A DNA stretch of 64,000 bases from Anaerolineales bacterium (GTDB taxonomy: Bacteria > Chloroflexota > Anaerolineae > Anaerolineales > UBA6663). Location: assembly GCA_020850595.1 (NCBI GenBank), contig JADZEK010000147.1, positions 124,001 to 188,000 on the forward strand, in the 5' to 3' direction. Below, piece by piece: positions 37,309-46,840 of this stretch; position 1 is the first letter of the stretch, and each line of letters begins with the position of its first letter. The notes under the pieces were generated by a model. The model searched no databases. It worked only from the letters and a program-made list of their open reading frames with translations, and was not told the DNA's origin. The position numbers and the translations under genes were made by a program.

Positions 37309-38847
37309 ATGACCGCGACTGCCTCCACCGCCCAGGCGGTGTTCAATGTGCGCGCCTTTGGCGCGACGGGCCGGAAGGCCGATAGCGCCCAGACCGCCAG
37401 CCAGGCCGCGATTGACGCGGCGGCCGCGGCCGGCGGCGGCACGGTCTATTTTCCGCCCGGCGATTACACCACCGGCACGCTGCGGCTGAAGAGTCACGTG
37501 CGCATCTTCCTCGAGGCGGGCGCGACCATTTGGTCAAGCAAGAACCCGGCGGATTTCGATAAGGCGCTGTTCTTCGCCGACGGCCAGCACCACATCGGCC
37601 TGGACGGCTTCGGCACCATTGACGGCCAGGCTGAATATGCGTGGCGGCTGAAGGACGAGTGGACTGACTACAATATCTACGCCAACCAGTTGATCGCGGA
37701 GGAGGTGGGCATCCCGCTGACGCGCTCATTCCCCACGCCGGACAGCGTGGGGCACCTGGTGCTCTTCCTGCACTGCGCGGATGTGCGCATCGAACGGCTG
37801 CGGTTCCTGCACTCGCCCTCGTGGAGCATGCACCTGTACGACTGTGAGCGGGTGGTGATTGACGGCGTGTACATTTACACCAGCCAGCGCGACGGCGTGT
37901 GGGCCGACGGCATTGACCCGGACGGCTGCCGCGACGTGCATATTAACAACTGCACCATCGAGACCGGCGACGACGCCATTGTGTTCTACTCGTACACCAT
38001 CTACGGCCCGGCGCTGCCGTGCGAGAACATCACCATCACCAACTGCCGGCTGTCATCGTCATCCAGCGCGATTAAGTTCTGTGACTGCAACTTCAACGCC
38101 ATCCGTAACGTGGTGATTAAGGACTGCGTGATCACCAACTCCAACCGCGGCATCGCCTTCATGGTCTTCGACGGCGGCGTGGTCGAGAACGTCACGATCA
38201 GCAACGTCACCATCCAGACCAGGCGCTTCGACTGGTTCTGGTGGGGCGACGCCGACCCGCTGCACTTCAACCTGATTCAGCGCAGCGAGATGCATCTGAA
38301 CTGGGACAAAGACAAGGATAGGCCCGTCGGCGCAATCCGAAACGTGACGCTCGCCAACCTCATCGCCGCCGGGCCGGGGCCGAGCCTGATCCACGGCAGC
38401 CGCCAGTCGCCGCTGGAGAACATCACGTTTGACAACGTGCGCCTGACGGTGGACGCCGACCCGGACTCGCCGTGGCAGAAAGCACCCGTGGCGCTGACCG
38501 TGGAGAACGCGCGCAATTTCACGCTTAGGGACTTTGAGATCGGCTGGACGACACCCAGCCAGCCGCACCTGACGAGCGCCCTACTGATAGAAAACGCGCA
38601 GGGCCTGACGCTCGAGGGCGTGAGCGCGGGGCCGGCCCCGGCTAACCTGGGCGCGCCGGCCATTGTGCTGCGCGACGTGGCGGGGGCGGTGGTGGCAGAC
38701 TGTCGGGCCAACCCGAGCAGCGGCGCGTTCCTGCACCTGGAAGGCAGCACGCAGAACGTCTTGCTGCGCGGCAACGATACGCGCAAGGCGGCTCAAGCCG
38801 TGACCCGTGCGTCGGGGGTGGCAGAAACAGCTGTGCGCGGGGTGTAG
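37309..38847 (+). CDS. glycoside hydrolase family 28-like (polygalacturonase)
   Basis: FNVRAFGATGRKADSAQTASQAAIDAAAAAGGGTVYFPPGDYTTGTLRLKSHVRIFLEAGA; ADGIDPDGCRDVHINNCTIETGDDAIVF. Confidence 0.92.
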   Translation: MTATASTAQAVFNVRAFGATGRKADSAQTASQAAIDAAAAAGGGTVYFPPGDYTTGTLRLKSHVRIFLEAGATIWSSKNPADFDKALFFADGQHHIGLDGFGTIDGQAEYAWRLKDEWTDYNIYANQLIAEEVGIPLTRSFPTPDSVGHLVLFLHCADVRIERLRFLHSPSWSMHLYDCERVVIDGVYIYTSQRDGVWADGIDPDGCRDVHINNCTIETGDDAIVFYSYTIYGPALPCENITITNCRLSSSSSAIKFCDCNFNAIRNVVIKDCVITNSNRGIAFMVFDGGVVENVTISNVTIQTRRFDWFWWGDADPLHFNLIQRSEMHLNWDKDKDRPVGAIRNVTLANLIAAGPGPSLIHGSRQSPLENITFDNVRLTVDADPDSPWQKAPVALTVENARNFTLRDFEIGWTTPSQPHLTSALLIENAQGLTLEGVSAGPAPANLGAPAIVLRDVAGAVVADCRANPSSGAFLHLEGSTQNVLLRGNDTRKAAQAVTRASGVAETAVRGV

Positions 38848-38858
38848 CACGAGAAACG

Positions 38859-38896
38859 ACAGCGGCGGCGCTCCCAATGGGAAGCGCCGTCGCTGT
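38859..38896. terminator. terminator hairpin between convergent genes
   Basis: acagcggcggcgctccc-aat-gggaagcgccgtcgctgt, near-perfect stem, followed by gttt. Confidence 0.7.
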
Positions 38897-38919
38897 GTTT
38901 ATGCTCAGGCAATGACGGG

Positions 38920-40563
38920 TCAGGCTTCGAGGACCAACAGCCAGTCGGTCAGTGTGGGCGGCAGCGGAATGAGCCACTGGCCGTGGGCGTCGGCCGTGGT
39001 CGTGCCCGCAGGCAGTTCCTCGCCCGTGCGCGGGTCCCACCAGAAGGCGCGGTAGCTAACGCCCGGCTCTAGCTGCAACAGCGCCAGTTTGGTACCGCCC
39101 CAGATGGGGCCATACAGGTAGATCAGCCGCAGCTTGCCCGGGATACCGGCCGCGAACGGCAGGTCAAGGCGCTCGGGCGAGCCGGCCGGGTCCAGCCAAT
39201 CCTGATGCGGGGCGAAGCGCCACCACTCATAGCGCTCCAACAGGCGTTTGCCCAGAGCCTGGTGCGCCGAGCCGGGCAGGCACATGGCCTCATCCCAGGG
39301 CAGGTTCCCCCAGGTGGCGCCGTGCGGCGACGCGCCATAAGGCTCCTCGCGTGTGTTTATCTGCCAGAGGCCGTTGGCGCCGTAGGTATGGCCCGCCGCG
39401 CCGCTCAAGATGGCGGTCCAGAAGACAAAACGCTGCACCTCCGCGCCGGAGTAGTGCAGGATACCCTCATAGCTCACTTCGTCAATGAGCGCGGGCATAA
39501 TCGGCTGGTGCTGGTACTCGCGCTGGATCTGAGTGACGGAGGCCACCAGCGTCTCGGGGCCGCCGTGGGCGGGCTGGATCAGGTTCACATCCAGCAAGCC
39601 TTCCGCCTGCACCAGATCGCAAATCTCCTGCGCCGAGTGCAGCGTCAGCGGGCGGTGGTAGGGGTCGAGCGCCTTGACGTAGCGGCCCACCTCGATCCAG
39701 CCGTGAATCTGCTGCTGCGTGTCGCCGGGCTTGTCTTCCGAGTTGTACCAGGGCATGGCGGCTTCGCCGGCCAGGCACCACATGACCGGGTAGGCGCCCC
39801 AGCGGGCGATCAGGTTGCGCCAGTGCTGCTTGATCTTGTGCGCGCCCATGATCGGCAGGTAGTAGCCCCAACTGCCCACGAGCACCGGCACGAGGCCGCT
39901 GCGCACCACCCAATTGATGCGCAAATCGGCCTGATCGAAGTAGGCTGGGTTGAGGCGGGCGTAGTCCGCCTCCCAAGGGAAGCCCGCTTCATTCATGCCA
40001 CGCGGGTCAAACCCGGGCATGTCGGGATACAGGCCGGCGACGATCTGCACCAGGGTGAAGCCTTTGCGCACCCGGTCGGCCGTCAACTGCTGAAAACCCT
40101 CTGGCCACTTCAGGCGGCGGCAGAGAGCCATCCACCAGGTGTCGCCGAACCAAAAGAACGGCGTGCCGTCAGCATGTTCGAGCGTGCGGCGCGAGGCAGC
40201 GACGCGCAGCGGGCCGTGCAACAGCAGGGGGTTGCGGCCGGTGTAGGGCCGGGCCACCAGCGTGGCCGCCTGGCCGTGCAAGTCGGGGTTGGCCGGGTCG
40301 GTCGCCTCGGTCGTGATGGCATACGTGCCCGGCGCGGGCGGGGCGAAGCGCACGCGCCATTCGCCGCCGCCCGCCCAATAGGCGGGCACGCGCCAGGTCT
40401 GGCCGGTTGGTCCGGTCACGAGCGCGTCAAGCTCGACCTGGTTGAATGGATCGGCATAGGGCCGCAGGGTGGCATAGGCCCACTCGCTGACCTCGTGCTG
40501 GACGCCGTAGAGTTGCAGGGCCACAGACCTAACCTCCAGCGGCCGGCACGGGGCGGGCCGCAA
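38920..40563 (-). CDS. DUF5060/DUF4038 domain-containing glycoside hydrolase (apiosidase-like, GH140-type)
   Basis: NQVELDALVTGPTGQTWRVPAYWAGGGEWRVRFAPPAPGTYAITT (DUF5060-like); PFFWFGDTWWMALCRRLKWPEGFQQLTADRVRKGFTLVQIVAGLYPDMP (DUF4038-like). Confidence 0.82.
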   Translation of the reverse strand: MRPAPCRPLEVRSVALQLYGVQHEVSEWAYATLRPYADPFNQVELDALVTGPTGQTWRVPAYWAGGGEWRVRFAPPAPGTYAITTEATDPANPDLHGQAATLVARPYTGRNPLLLHGPLRVAASRRTLEHADGTPFFWFGDTWWMALCRRLKWPEGFQQLTADRVRKGFTLVQIVAGLYPDMPGFDPRGMNEAGFPWEADYARLNPAYFDQADLRINWVVRSGLVPVLVGSWGYYLPIMGAHKIKQHWRNLIARWGAYPVMWCLAGEAAMPWYNSEDKPGDTQQQIHGWIEVGRYVKALDPYHRPLTLHSAQEICDLVQAEGLLDVNLIQPAHGGPETLVASVTQIQREYQHQPIMPALIDEVSYEGILHYSGAEVQRFVFWTAILSGAAGHTYGANGLWQINTREEPYGASPHGATWGNLPWDEAMCLPGSAHQALGKRLLERYEWWRFAPHQDWLDPAGSPERLDLPFAAGIPGKLRLIYLYGPIWGGTKLALLQLEPGVSYRAFWWDPRTGEELPAGTTTADAHGQWLIPLPPTLTDWLLVLEA

Positions 40564-40589
40564 TGCGAGTGAGAGGGCAACCGGGCCGC

Positions 40590-41672
40590 TCAGCCCAGGT
40601 CGGCGACGTTGATGGGTTGGCCGTTCTGCGCCGTCGAGCGATAGGCCGCGTCGAGCAGTTCGACGACGCGCTGTGCGATGGAGCCGGGCGAGCCGTTGGG
40701 CGCGCGGCCCAGCGCCACGTCTACCAGGTTGGCGGAGGTGGCGAACTTGGGATAGCGGTCATCGGGCGGCAGCGGCCCGTAGTTTTCCTCAGTGCCGTCT
40801 TCCAGCCGGACGTACAGCGTGCCGGCGCCCTGGTCGAGCAGCAGATAGCCTTTCTCGCCGTAGATGGACAGGAGCAACTGCCCGCCGTCGCCCTGGCCGA
40901 GGTTGCCGGTGCTGCTGAGCGTGCCGATGGCGGCGCGGCCGTTGGCCGGCTTGAAGCGCACGCTGACGGCGTCAATCACGTCTACCGCCACGTCGTAGTT
41001 GTCCATAAAGCTGGAGACGCGCTCGGCCTGCAAGCCGGTGATGAAGAACAGCGCCCCGGCGGAGTGCGTCATTTGCAGGTGCCCCTGGCCGCCGCCCGCC
41101 AGCTTGGGGTCGCTGTAGGCCTGGCCGGGGCCGGTGACGGGATAGCCGAACACGGGCGCGTAAGCCTGGTCGTTGCCCCGGTAGAACTCGATGACCATCG
41201 AGGCGAAGTGGACGTTGACGAGTTGCAACGCGCCCAGCCGGCCGGAGGCCACCACGTCGCGCGCCCGGCGGGTGACGGCGGTGTAGTTCCAGGGGTAGCC
41301 CACGATGAGTTCGCGGCCCTTTTCAGCCGCGAGGCGCACCAGGTCGTGGGCGTGAGCAGCCTCCAGCACCATGGGCTTTTCAAGGAGCACGTGCACCCCG
41401 GCCTCGAGACAGGCCTTGGCAACCGCGTAGTGCGAGGTATGGTTGGTGGCAACGATCACGCCGTCCAGCCGCTCGGCGGCCAGCATGGCGTGATAGTCGG
41501 TGTAGGTTTTTCGCGGGCCAAAGACGGCGGTGGCCCGCGCCAGGGCCGCTTCGGAGCGGTCGGATAGGGCGGCCAGTTCCGCCGCCGGGTTCGCCAGCAG
41601 GCCAGGGATGTGGGCGGTGGTAGACCACCAGCCGGTGCCGATGATGCCGATACGGGCTTTGGGATCAGACAT
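40590..41672 (-). CDS. Gfo/Idh/MocA family oxidoreductase
   Basis: RIGIIGTGWWSTTAHIPGLLANPAAELAALSDRSE; GVHVLLEKPMVLEAAHAHDLVRLA. Confidence 0.94.
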   Translation of the reverse strand: MSDPKARIGIIGTGWWSTTAHIPGLLANPAAELAALSDRSEAALARATAVFGPRKTYTDYHAMLAAERLDGVIVATNHTSHYAVAKACLEAGVHVLLEKPMVLEAAHAHDLVRLAAEKGRELIVGYPWNYTAVTRRARDVVASGRLGALQLVNVHFASMVIEFYRGNDQAYAPVFGYPVTGPGQAYSDPKLAGGGQGHLQMTHSAGALFFITGLQAERVSSFMDNYDVAVDVIDAVSVRFKPANGRAAIGTLSSTGNLGQGDGGQLLLSIYGEKGYLLLDQGAGTLYVRLEDGTEENYGPLPPDDRYPKFATSANLVDVALGRAPNGSPGSIAQRVVELLDAAYRSTAQNGQPINVADLG

Positions 41673-41703
41673 GGTGACCTCGCGGTTAGGGTCGGGTTAG
41701 CGC

Positions 41704-42837
41704 TTATACCACGTGATCGAACAGGTACTTGTGAACGGCTTCTTCGCGAATCTCGATGCCCAGGCCGGGGCCGTTGAGCACCGGCACCCACCCACCCTCT
41801 TGCGTGATGGGCATGACCACCAACTCGTTTTGGAGCGGGCTGGGCAAGGGCTTAAGCTCGAAGACGATATAGTTGGGCGCCGTGGCGGTCAGGTGCACCG
41901 CGGCGGCGGTGTTGATAGCGCTGCTCCAGGTGTGGGCGTTGTAGAACAGGTGCGCCGCCGCCGTCATCTCGATGACTTCCTTGACAGCGGTGATGCCGCC
42001 GATGCGGCCGGGGTCGGCCAGGTAGATATCGGCCACGCCCAACTCGATCAGGCGCTTGTAGGCGGCCGGGGTCCACTCGCGCTCGCCCGCCGCCACCTGC
42101 GTTTGGATGGACCGGCGCAGGTGTTGGTAAGCCTCGATGTTGGTCGGCTGAAAGGGGTCTTCGATCCAGCGCAGGCCGTATTGCTCAAACTCGCGCGACA
42201 TGCGCACGCCCATGGCATAGTCCCAGCGCGTCTTCTTGCCCAGGTCTACCATGAAGTCCACGTTGGGGCCGATGGCCTCGCGCACGGCGCGCACGTAGGC
42301 GATGTCGCGCTTCTCGTCGGTGCCCAGGTTGGCTTCGCCCATCTTGCCGAAGCCAACCTTCACGGCGGTGTAGCCGTTCTGGGCGTGATCGGCCAGCTCC
42401 TGGGCCAGGTCGTCCAGGCCGGCCTTGCTGGGGTGCGTGCTGGCGCAGGCGCGCAGCCGGTCGTGCAGCTTGCCGCCCAGCAGGTTGTGGATCGGCAGGC
42501 CGAGCGCCTTGCCCTTCAGGTCCCACAGGGCAATGTCAATGGCGCTGACGGCGAAGGTCGCCATGCCGGTATCGCCGTACCACCAGCAGTGGTCTTTAAT
42601 GAGGCGATAGAGGGCGTGGTTTTCGGTGGGGTCGCGGCCGATTAGCAGGGGCGCGAAGCCCTGCTCGATGAGGGTCTTGACCGCCAGCGCGGCCTCCGGC
42701 CACTGCGAGATGCACTCGCCCCAGCCGACGAGGCCGTTGTCGGTCTCGATCTTGGCAAGCGTGACGTGCCGCATGACCATGCGGTCGTTGGGTTCGGGGT
42801 AGCGCAGCGGGTAAGCCGTAACTTTCCTGATGTGCAT
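41704..42837 (-). CDS. mandelate racemase/muconate lactonizing enzyme family (sugar-acid dehydratase-like)
   Basis: KIETDNGLVGWGECISQWPEAALAVKTLIEQGFAPLLIGRDP; SAIDIALWDLKGKALGLPIHNLLGGKLHDRL. Confidence 0.92.
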   Translation of the reverse strand: MHIRKVTAYPLRYPEPNDRMVMRHVTLAKIETDNGLVGWGECISQWPEAALAVKTLIEQGFAPLLIGRDPTENHALYRLIKDHCWWYGDTGMATFAVSAIDIALWDLKGKALGLPIHNLLGGKLHDRLRACASTHPSKAGLDDLAQELADHAQNGYTAVKVGFGKMGEANLGTDEKRDIAYVRAVREAIGPNVDFMVDLGKKTRWDYAMGVRMSREFEQYGLRWIEDPFQPTNIEAYQHLRRSIQTQVAAGEREWTPAAYKRLIELGVADIYLADPGRIGGITAVKEVIEMTAAAHLFYNAHTWSSAINTAAAVHLTATAPNYIVFELKPLPSPLQNELVVMPITQEGGWVPVLNGPGLGIEIREEAVHKYLFDHVV

Positions 42838-42873
42838 GCGAGCGCCTTTGCGAGAGTTGGTTGAGACTAGCGG

Positions 42874-43629
42874 TTAGGGCATCACCGCCCCGCCGTTGAC
42901 ATCCAGGATGGCGCCGGTCATATACGAGGCCAGGTCGGAGGCGAGGAAGACGATCACCTTGGCGATCTCGGACGGCTCGGCCAGGCGCTTGAGCGGCACC
43001 TGGCTCACGGCGGCGTCGAGCGAGGCCTGCGGCAGGTTGGACATGAGGCGGGTGTTGACCGTGCCGGGGGCGATGCAGTTGACGATGATGTTGTCGGGCG
43101 CGAAGTGGCGGGCAAAGGCCTTGGTCATGGACATGATGCCGGCCTTGGAGGCGCTGTAGACGGTGGCGTTGAAGATGCCGCCGGTGCGCCCGCCGGTGGA
43201 GCTGACGTTGATGATGCGCCCCCAGCCGGTGGGTTTCATAGCGTTGCCGGCCTCGCGCGAGAGGAAGAACACCGACCGCAGGTTGGTGTTCATGATGCGG
43301 TCGTAGCTCTCCTCCGTCATGCCTTCGATGGAGATGCGCGGGCAGATGCCGGCGTTGTTGACCAGAATATCCAGCCGGCCGTAATGCGCCAGCGTCCCCG
43401 CCACCAGCCGCTTGATCTCGGCCAGCGAGGTGATGTCGTGGGCGAGCGCCAGGGCCGAGCCGCCGTTGGCCCGGATACGCGCGGCCTGATCCTCGACCTC
43501 GGCCTGGTCTATGTCGCAGAGCACCACGCTCGCGCCGACCTCGGCCAGGGCCACCGCCGCCGCCGCGCCCAGGCCGCGCGCCGCGCCGGTGACCAGGGCG
43601 ACGCGCCCGGTGGCGCTGACGCCGCTCAT
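42874..43629 (-). CDS. SDR family NAD(P)-dependent oxidoreductase
   Basis: GRVALVTGAARGLGAAAAVALAEVGASVVLCDID; ILVNNAGI; YSASKAGIMSMTKAFARHFAPDNI. Confidence 0.95.
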   Translation of the reverse strand: MSGVSATGRVALVTGAARGLGAAAAVALAEVGASVVLCDIDQAEVEDQAARIRANGGSALALAHDITSLAEIKRLVAGTLAHYGRLDILVNNAGICPRISIEGMTEESYDRIMNTNLRSVFFLSREAGNAMKPTGWGRIINVSSTGGRTGGIFNATVYSASKAGIMSMTKAFARHFAPDNIIVNCIAPGTVNTRLMSNLPQASLDAAVSQVPLKRLAEPSEIAKVIVFLASDLASYMTGAILDVNGGAVMP

Positions 43630-44477
43630 GCCGCCACCCCGTTCGGGGCGTTGGCGCGCAGCAGGTCACGCAGCATGATGGTCTCGGAGAGGTTGTCAAC
43701 CTCTTTCAGGTTAATCCAATCTTGCCACACGTATTCGACCCCCACATAGCCGGAATAACCCGTCCGCTCCATAGCGCGGAGCACGCGCGGATAGTCAATG
43801 GTGTTGCGCGTCGAAAGCGACTGCAGCGTGCCCTTGTGGGCGCAGCGGGCATGAAAGTGGCTGGCGTGCGGGATGAGCTTTTCGCACTCGTCATCGCTGA
43901 TACCGAGGTAAGTGAAGTGCGTGTAGTCCACCGTCAGAGTCAGGCCAGGAGCCAGGCTGACCAGTTTCAGGGCCTCCTCCGGGGTGGGCGCGATAGACCC
44001 AAGATGCGCTTCCACCGAGTAGACGATGCCCGCCTGTTTGGCGTGCTCGGCCCGCCAGGCCAGCTCCTCGGCGCTGCGCTGCAGCGAGGTCTCATGGGGC
44101 ACACCGTCCCACTCCACCCCCGGCAGCGCAGTCATGTGTACCGCGTTGCAGCGCAGGGCAAATTCCAGCATCCGCCGAAACAACTCGCGGCCCTTGGCGC
44201 GCTCGGCCTCGTCGGGGTGATTCGCCGCCACCACCGGAAATTCGCTGGCCTGATAGAAGATGTCGGCAATCTGGAGGCCACACTCTTCCACGAGGGCAGA
44301 TAACTCCGCGGCGGCCTGCGGCAGGCGCCCAAGCACGTGGGAGGGCTGCACGTGGCTGCGATCCTGAAAAATGCCCAGGTCCACGCCCTCGAAGCCCAGC
44401 ATGGCGATGAGCTTGAGGGCGTCGCGATGCGACAGCAACGGAAATGAGAAATCAGCGCTGGCGAGACGTAGGTTCAT
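43626..44477 (-). CDS. sugar phosphate isomerase/epimerase (xylose isomerase-like TIM barrel)
   Basis: GFEGVDLGIFQDRSHVQPSHV...YSVEAHLGSIAPTPEEALKLVSLAPGLTLTVDYTHF; 4 bp overlap with SDR gene. Confidence 0.9.
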   Translation of the reverse strand: MNLRLASADFSFPLLSHRDALKLIAMLGFEGVDLGIFQDRSHVQPSHVLGRLPQAAAELSALVEECGLQIADIFYQASEFPVVAANHPDEAERAKGRELFRRMLEFALRCNAVHMTALPGVEWDGVPHETSLQRSAEELAWRAEHAKQAGIVYSVEAHLGSIAPTPEEALKLVSLAPGLTLTVDYTHFTYLGISDDECEKLIPHASHFHARCAHKGTLQSLSTRNTIDYPRVLRAMERTGYSGYVGVEYVWQDWINLKEVDNLSETIMLRDLLRANAPNGVAA

Positions 44478-44492
44478 GATTTTCCTCCGTAA

Positions 44493-45338
44493 TCAAATCA
44501 CGATCTCCATGTGGCGCTGCAAGTGACAATCCAGGTTAATCGCCAGCGGCACGGCGGCGATGTGCGTAGGGTAAGTTTCAATGCGCACGTCGAGCGCGGT
44601 GTTCACCCCGCCCCAGCCCTGCGGCCCAATGCCGGTGCGGTTGACGAGGTCGAGCAGTTCCAGCTCGAAGGCGGCGTAGCGCGGGTCGGGGTGGCGCTCA
44701 CCGACTTCGCGCATCAGGGCGCGCTTGGCGAGCAGCGCGGCCATCTCCAGCGTGCCGCCCAGGCCCACGCCGACCACAATCGGCGGGCAGGCGTTCGGGC
44801 CGGCATCCTGCACCACACTGAGCACCTCGCGCTTCACGTTCTCCAGCCGGTTGGCGGGGGTGAGCACCTTCACGCGGCTCATGTTCTCGGCCCCGAAGCC
44901 CTTGGCCGCGACCGTCAGGCGTAACTGATCACCGGGCACGAGGTCGAAGTGAATGACGGGCGGCGTGTTGTCGCCCGTGTTGCGGCGGTCGAAGAGCGGC
45001 TCGGCCACGACGCTCTTGCGCAGGTAGCCTTCCTGGTAGCCCTGCCGCACGCCGGCCGCGATGGCGGCACGCAGGTCGCCGCCTTCGAGATGCACATCCT
45101 GGCCGAGGCGGACGAAGACGACGGCCATGCCGGTATCCTGGCACATGGGCACCTGGCGCTCGGTGGCGACTTGCCGGTTCTCCACGATGTCTTGCAGGGC
45201 GAGCTTGCCCGCGGGCGAGGGCTCCAAGGCCCACACGTCTTTGAGCTGCGCCAGCACCGGCGCGGGCGTGTGGAAGTTGATGGCCTGCACGGCGCGCGCG
45301 ACGGCCGCGGTGACCTCCGCCACGTTGATCGTCCTCAT
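44493..45338 (-). CDS. class I Fe-S hydro-lyase alpha subunit (fumarate hydratase / L(+)-tartrate dehydratase TtdA-like)
   Basis: QVPMCQDTGMAVVFVRLGQDV; PPVIHFDLVPGDQLRLTVAAKGFGAENMSRVKVLTP; NACPPIVVGVGLGGTLEMAALLAKRAL. Confidence 0.92.
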   Translation of the reverse strand: MRTINVAEVTAAVARAVQAINFHTPAPVLAQLKDVWALEPSPAGKLALQDIVENRQVATERQVPMCQDTGMAVVFVRLGQDVHLEGGDLRAAIAAGVRQGYQEGYLRKSVVAEPLFDRRNTGDNTPPVIHFDLVPGDQLRLTVAAKGFGAENMSRVKVLTPANRLENVKREVLSVVQDAGPNACPPIVVGVGLGGTLEMAALLAKRALMREVGERHPDPRYAAFELELLDLVNRTGIGPQGWGGVNTALDVRIETYPTHIAAVPLAINLDCHLQRHMEIVI

Positions 45339-45919
45339 CGCGCCTCCGCGCCGGGGAGCGGGCGCTGGTAGGCGGCCTGACCTTGCTCATACAGGTCGCC
45401 GCCGATTGCGTCGTTGGCGACCACCATCGGCAGGCCCTCGACCTCGTAGCGAGCGATGGCCTCGGTGCCCAGGTCGGCGTAGGCAACGGTGGTGACGGAG
45501 CGGATGTGCTCAGAGATGAGGGCGGCCGCGCCGCCGACCATGACGAAGTAGACGGCGCCGTGCGCCACGATGGCGGCGCGCACGGCGGGGCTGCGCTTGC
45601 CCTTGCCCACCATGCCCTTGAGGCCCTGGGCCAGCAGCGCGGGTGTGTAGAGGTCCACCCGGCCGGCGGTGGTTGGGCCGGCGGGGCCAATAATGGCGCC
45701 GGGTTTGGCCGGGGCCGGGCCGACGTAGTAGATGATCTGGCCGGCTAGCGGGATGGGCAGCGTCTGCCCAGCCGCCAGCGCGTGAGCGAGGCGCTCGTGC
45801 GCGGCGTCGCGGGCGGTGTAGAGCGTGCCGGTGAGGGTCACGCGCTGCCCGACGCGCAGGCCGCGCGCGACATCGTCGGTGAGCGGCGTGGTGAGGGCCA
45901 GCACCGGCTCGGCGCTCAT
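45335..45919 (-). CDS. class I Fe-S hydro-lyase beta subunit (FumA C-terminal / TtdB-like)
   Basis: LTGTLYTARDAAHERLAHALAAG...IIYYVGPAPAKPGAIIGPAGPTTAGRVDLYTPALLAQGLKGMVGKGKRS. Confidence 0.92.
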   Translation of the reverse strand: MSAEPVLALTTPLTDDVARGLRVGQRVTLTGTLYTARDAAHERLAHALAAGQTLPIPLAGQIIYYVGPAPAKPGAIIGPAGPTTAGRVDLYTPALLAQGLKGMVGKGKRSPAVRAAIVAHGAVYFVMVGGAAALISEHIRSVTTVAYADLGTEAIARYEVEGLPMVVANDAIGGDLYEQGQAAYQRPLPGAEAR

Positions 45920-46569
45920 GCGGCGGCCTCGGCGCTGCGCTGGGCCAGGTAGACGTCCAGCGCGCGGGCGCTAAGCTCGATGTGCTCGCGCATCAGCCCA
46001 CCGGCGCGCTGGGCGTCGCCAGCTTCCAGGGCGGCCAGCAGGCGGGCGTGCTCGTCGGCGGACATGAAGGCGCGGTTGGGCAGCACGTGCAGCGTGTCCC
46101 AGGGGAACTTGGTCCACAGGTTGCGAATGAGCCTGAGCAGTTCAGGCATGGCGGCCGCCTGGTAGATGGTGAGGTGCAAGTCGTAGTTGAGGCGGCGCAG
46201 CTCTTTCAGTTCGTGGCGTTGGATGCAGGCGACGATTTGGGCTTGCAGGCGGCGCAGGTGGGCCAGGTCGGCGGAGGTCAGGCGCGGCACGGCGCAGCGC
46301 GTCGCCAGGGCTTCTAATTCGGCGCGGATCTGGTAGATCTCACGCACCGCGCTGAAGTTGACCTCGACCACGCGCACGCCGCGGTTGGGCGAGGATTGGA
46401 GGATACCCTCGCTTTCCAACTGGCGCAGGGCCTCGCGCACAGGCGTGGAGCTGACTTGCAGGCGCTCGGCCAGGTCTTCTTGCAGCAGGCGCGCGCCCGG
46501 CTCCAACTCGCCAGAGAGGATCGCCTCACGGATCACGTCCACCACTAGGTCTTTCTTGCTTTTGTACAT
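45916..46569 (-). CDS. GntR family transcriptional regulator (FadR/FCD type)
   Basis: DVIREAILSGELEPGARLLQEDLAERLQVSSTPVREALRQLESEGIL plus FCD-like C-term. Confidence 0.94.
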   Translation of the reverse strand: MYKSKKDLVVDVIREAILSGELEPGARLLQEDLAERLQVSSTPVREALRQLESEGILQSSPNRGVRVVEVNFSAVREIYQIRAELEALATRCAVPRLTSADLAHLRRLQAQIVACIQRHELKELRRLNYDLHLTIYQAAAMPELLRLIRNLWTKFPWDTLHVLPNRAFMSADEHARLLAALEAGDAQRAGGLMREHIELSARALDVYLAQRSAEAAA

Positions 46570-46602
46570 GGTGGTGTCAGTCGCCGGGTTGTGATCGGGC
46601 CG

Positions 46603-46839
46603 CTAGCCGCGCGCCACCAAGTTCTCGCCGCTGTAGCGCTTGTGGATAACGAGTGATCCAGCGGGCGCGGGCGCCAGACACAATTCGCAGAGTGTACACT
46701 CATCTTCATTGGCGGGCCGCACCACCAGGTGGCCGGCCTCGACCGCGAAGATATCCACCGGGCAGAGGCCCGCGAGCCGGCGGGCCGCCTCGAGCGGGAT
46801 CAGGTCGGCGTCAAGCGTGATCTCGATAAACTCGCCCAT
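46603..46839 (-). CDS. small ferredoxin-like protein with 4 Cys
   Basis: AGLCPVDIFAVEAGHLVVRPANEDECTLCELCLAPAP; between GntR and sucD-like genes. Confidence 0.65.
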   Translation of the reverse strand: MGEFIEITLDADLIPLEAARRLAGLCPVDIFAVEAGHLVVRPANEDECTLCELCLAPAPAGSLVIHKRYSGENLVARG

Positions 46840-46840
46840 C

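Noticed and set aside
39205-40572. 455 aa + strand ORF
   Set aside because: Antisense of the DUF4038-type glycosidase, which has clear family motifs.
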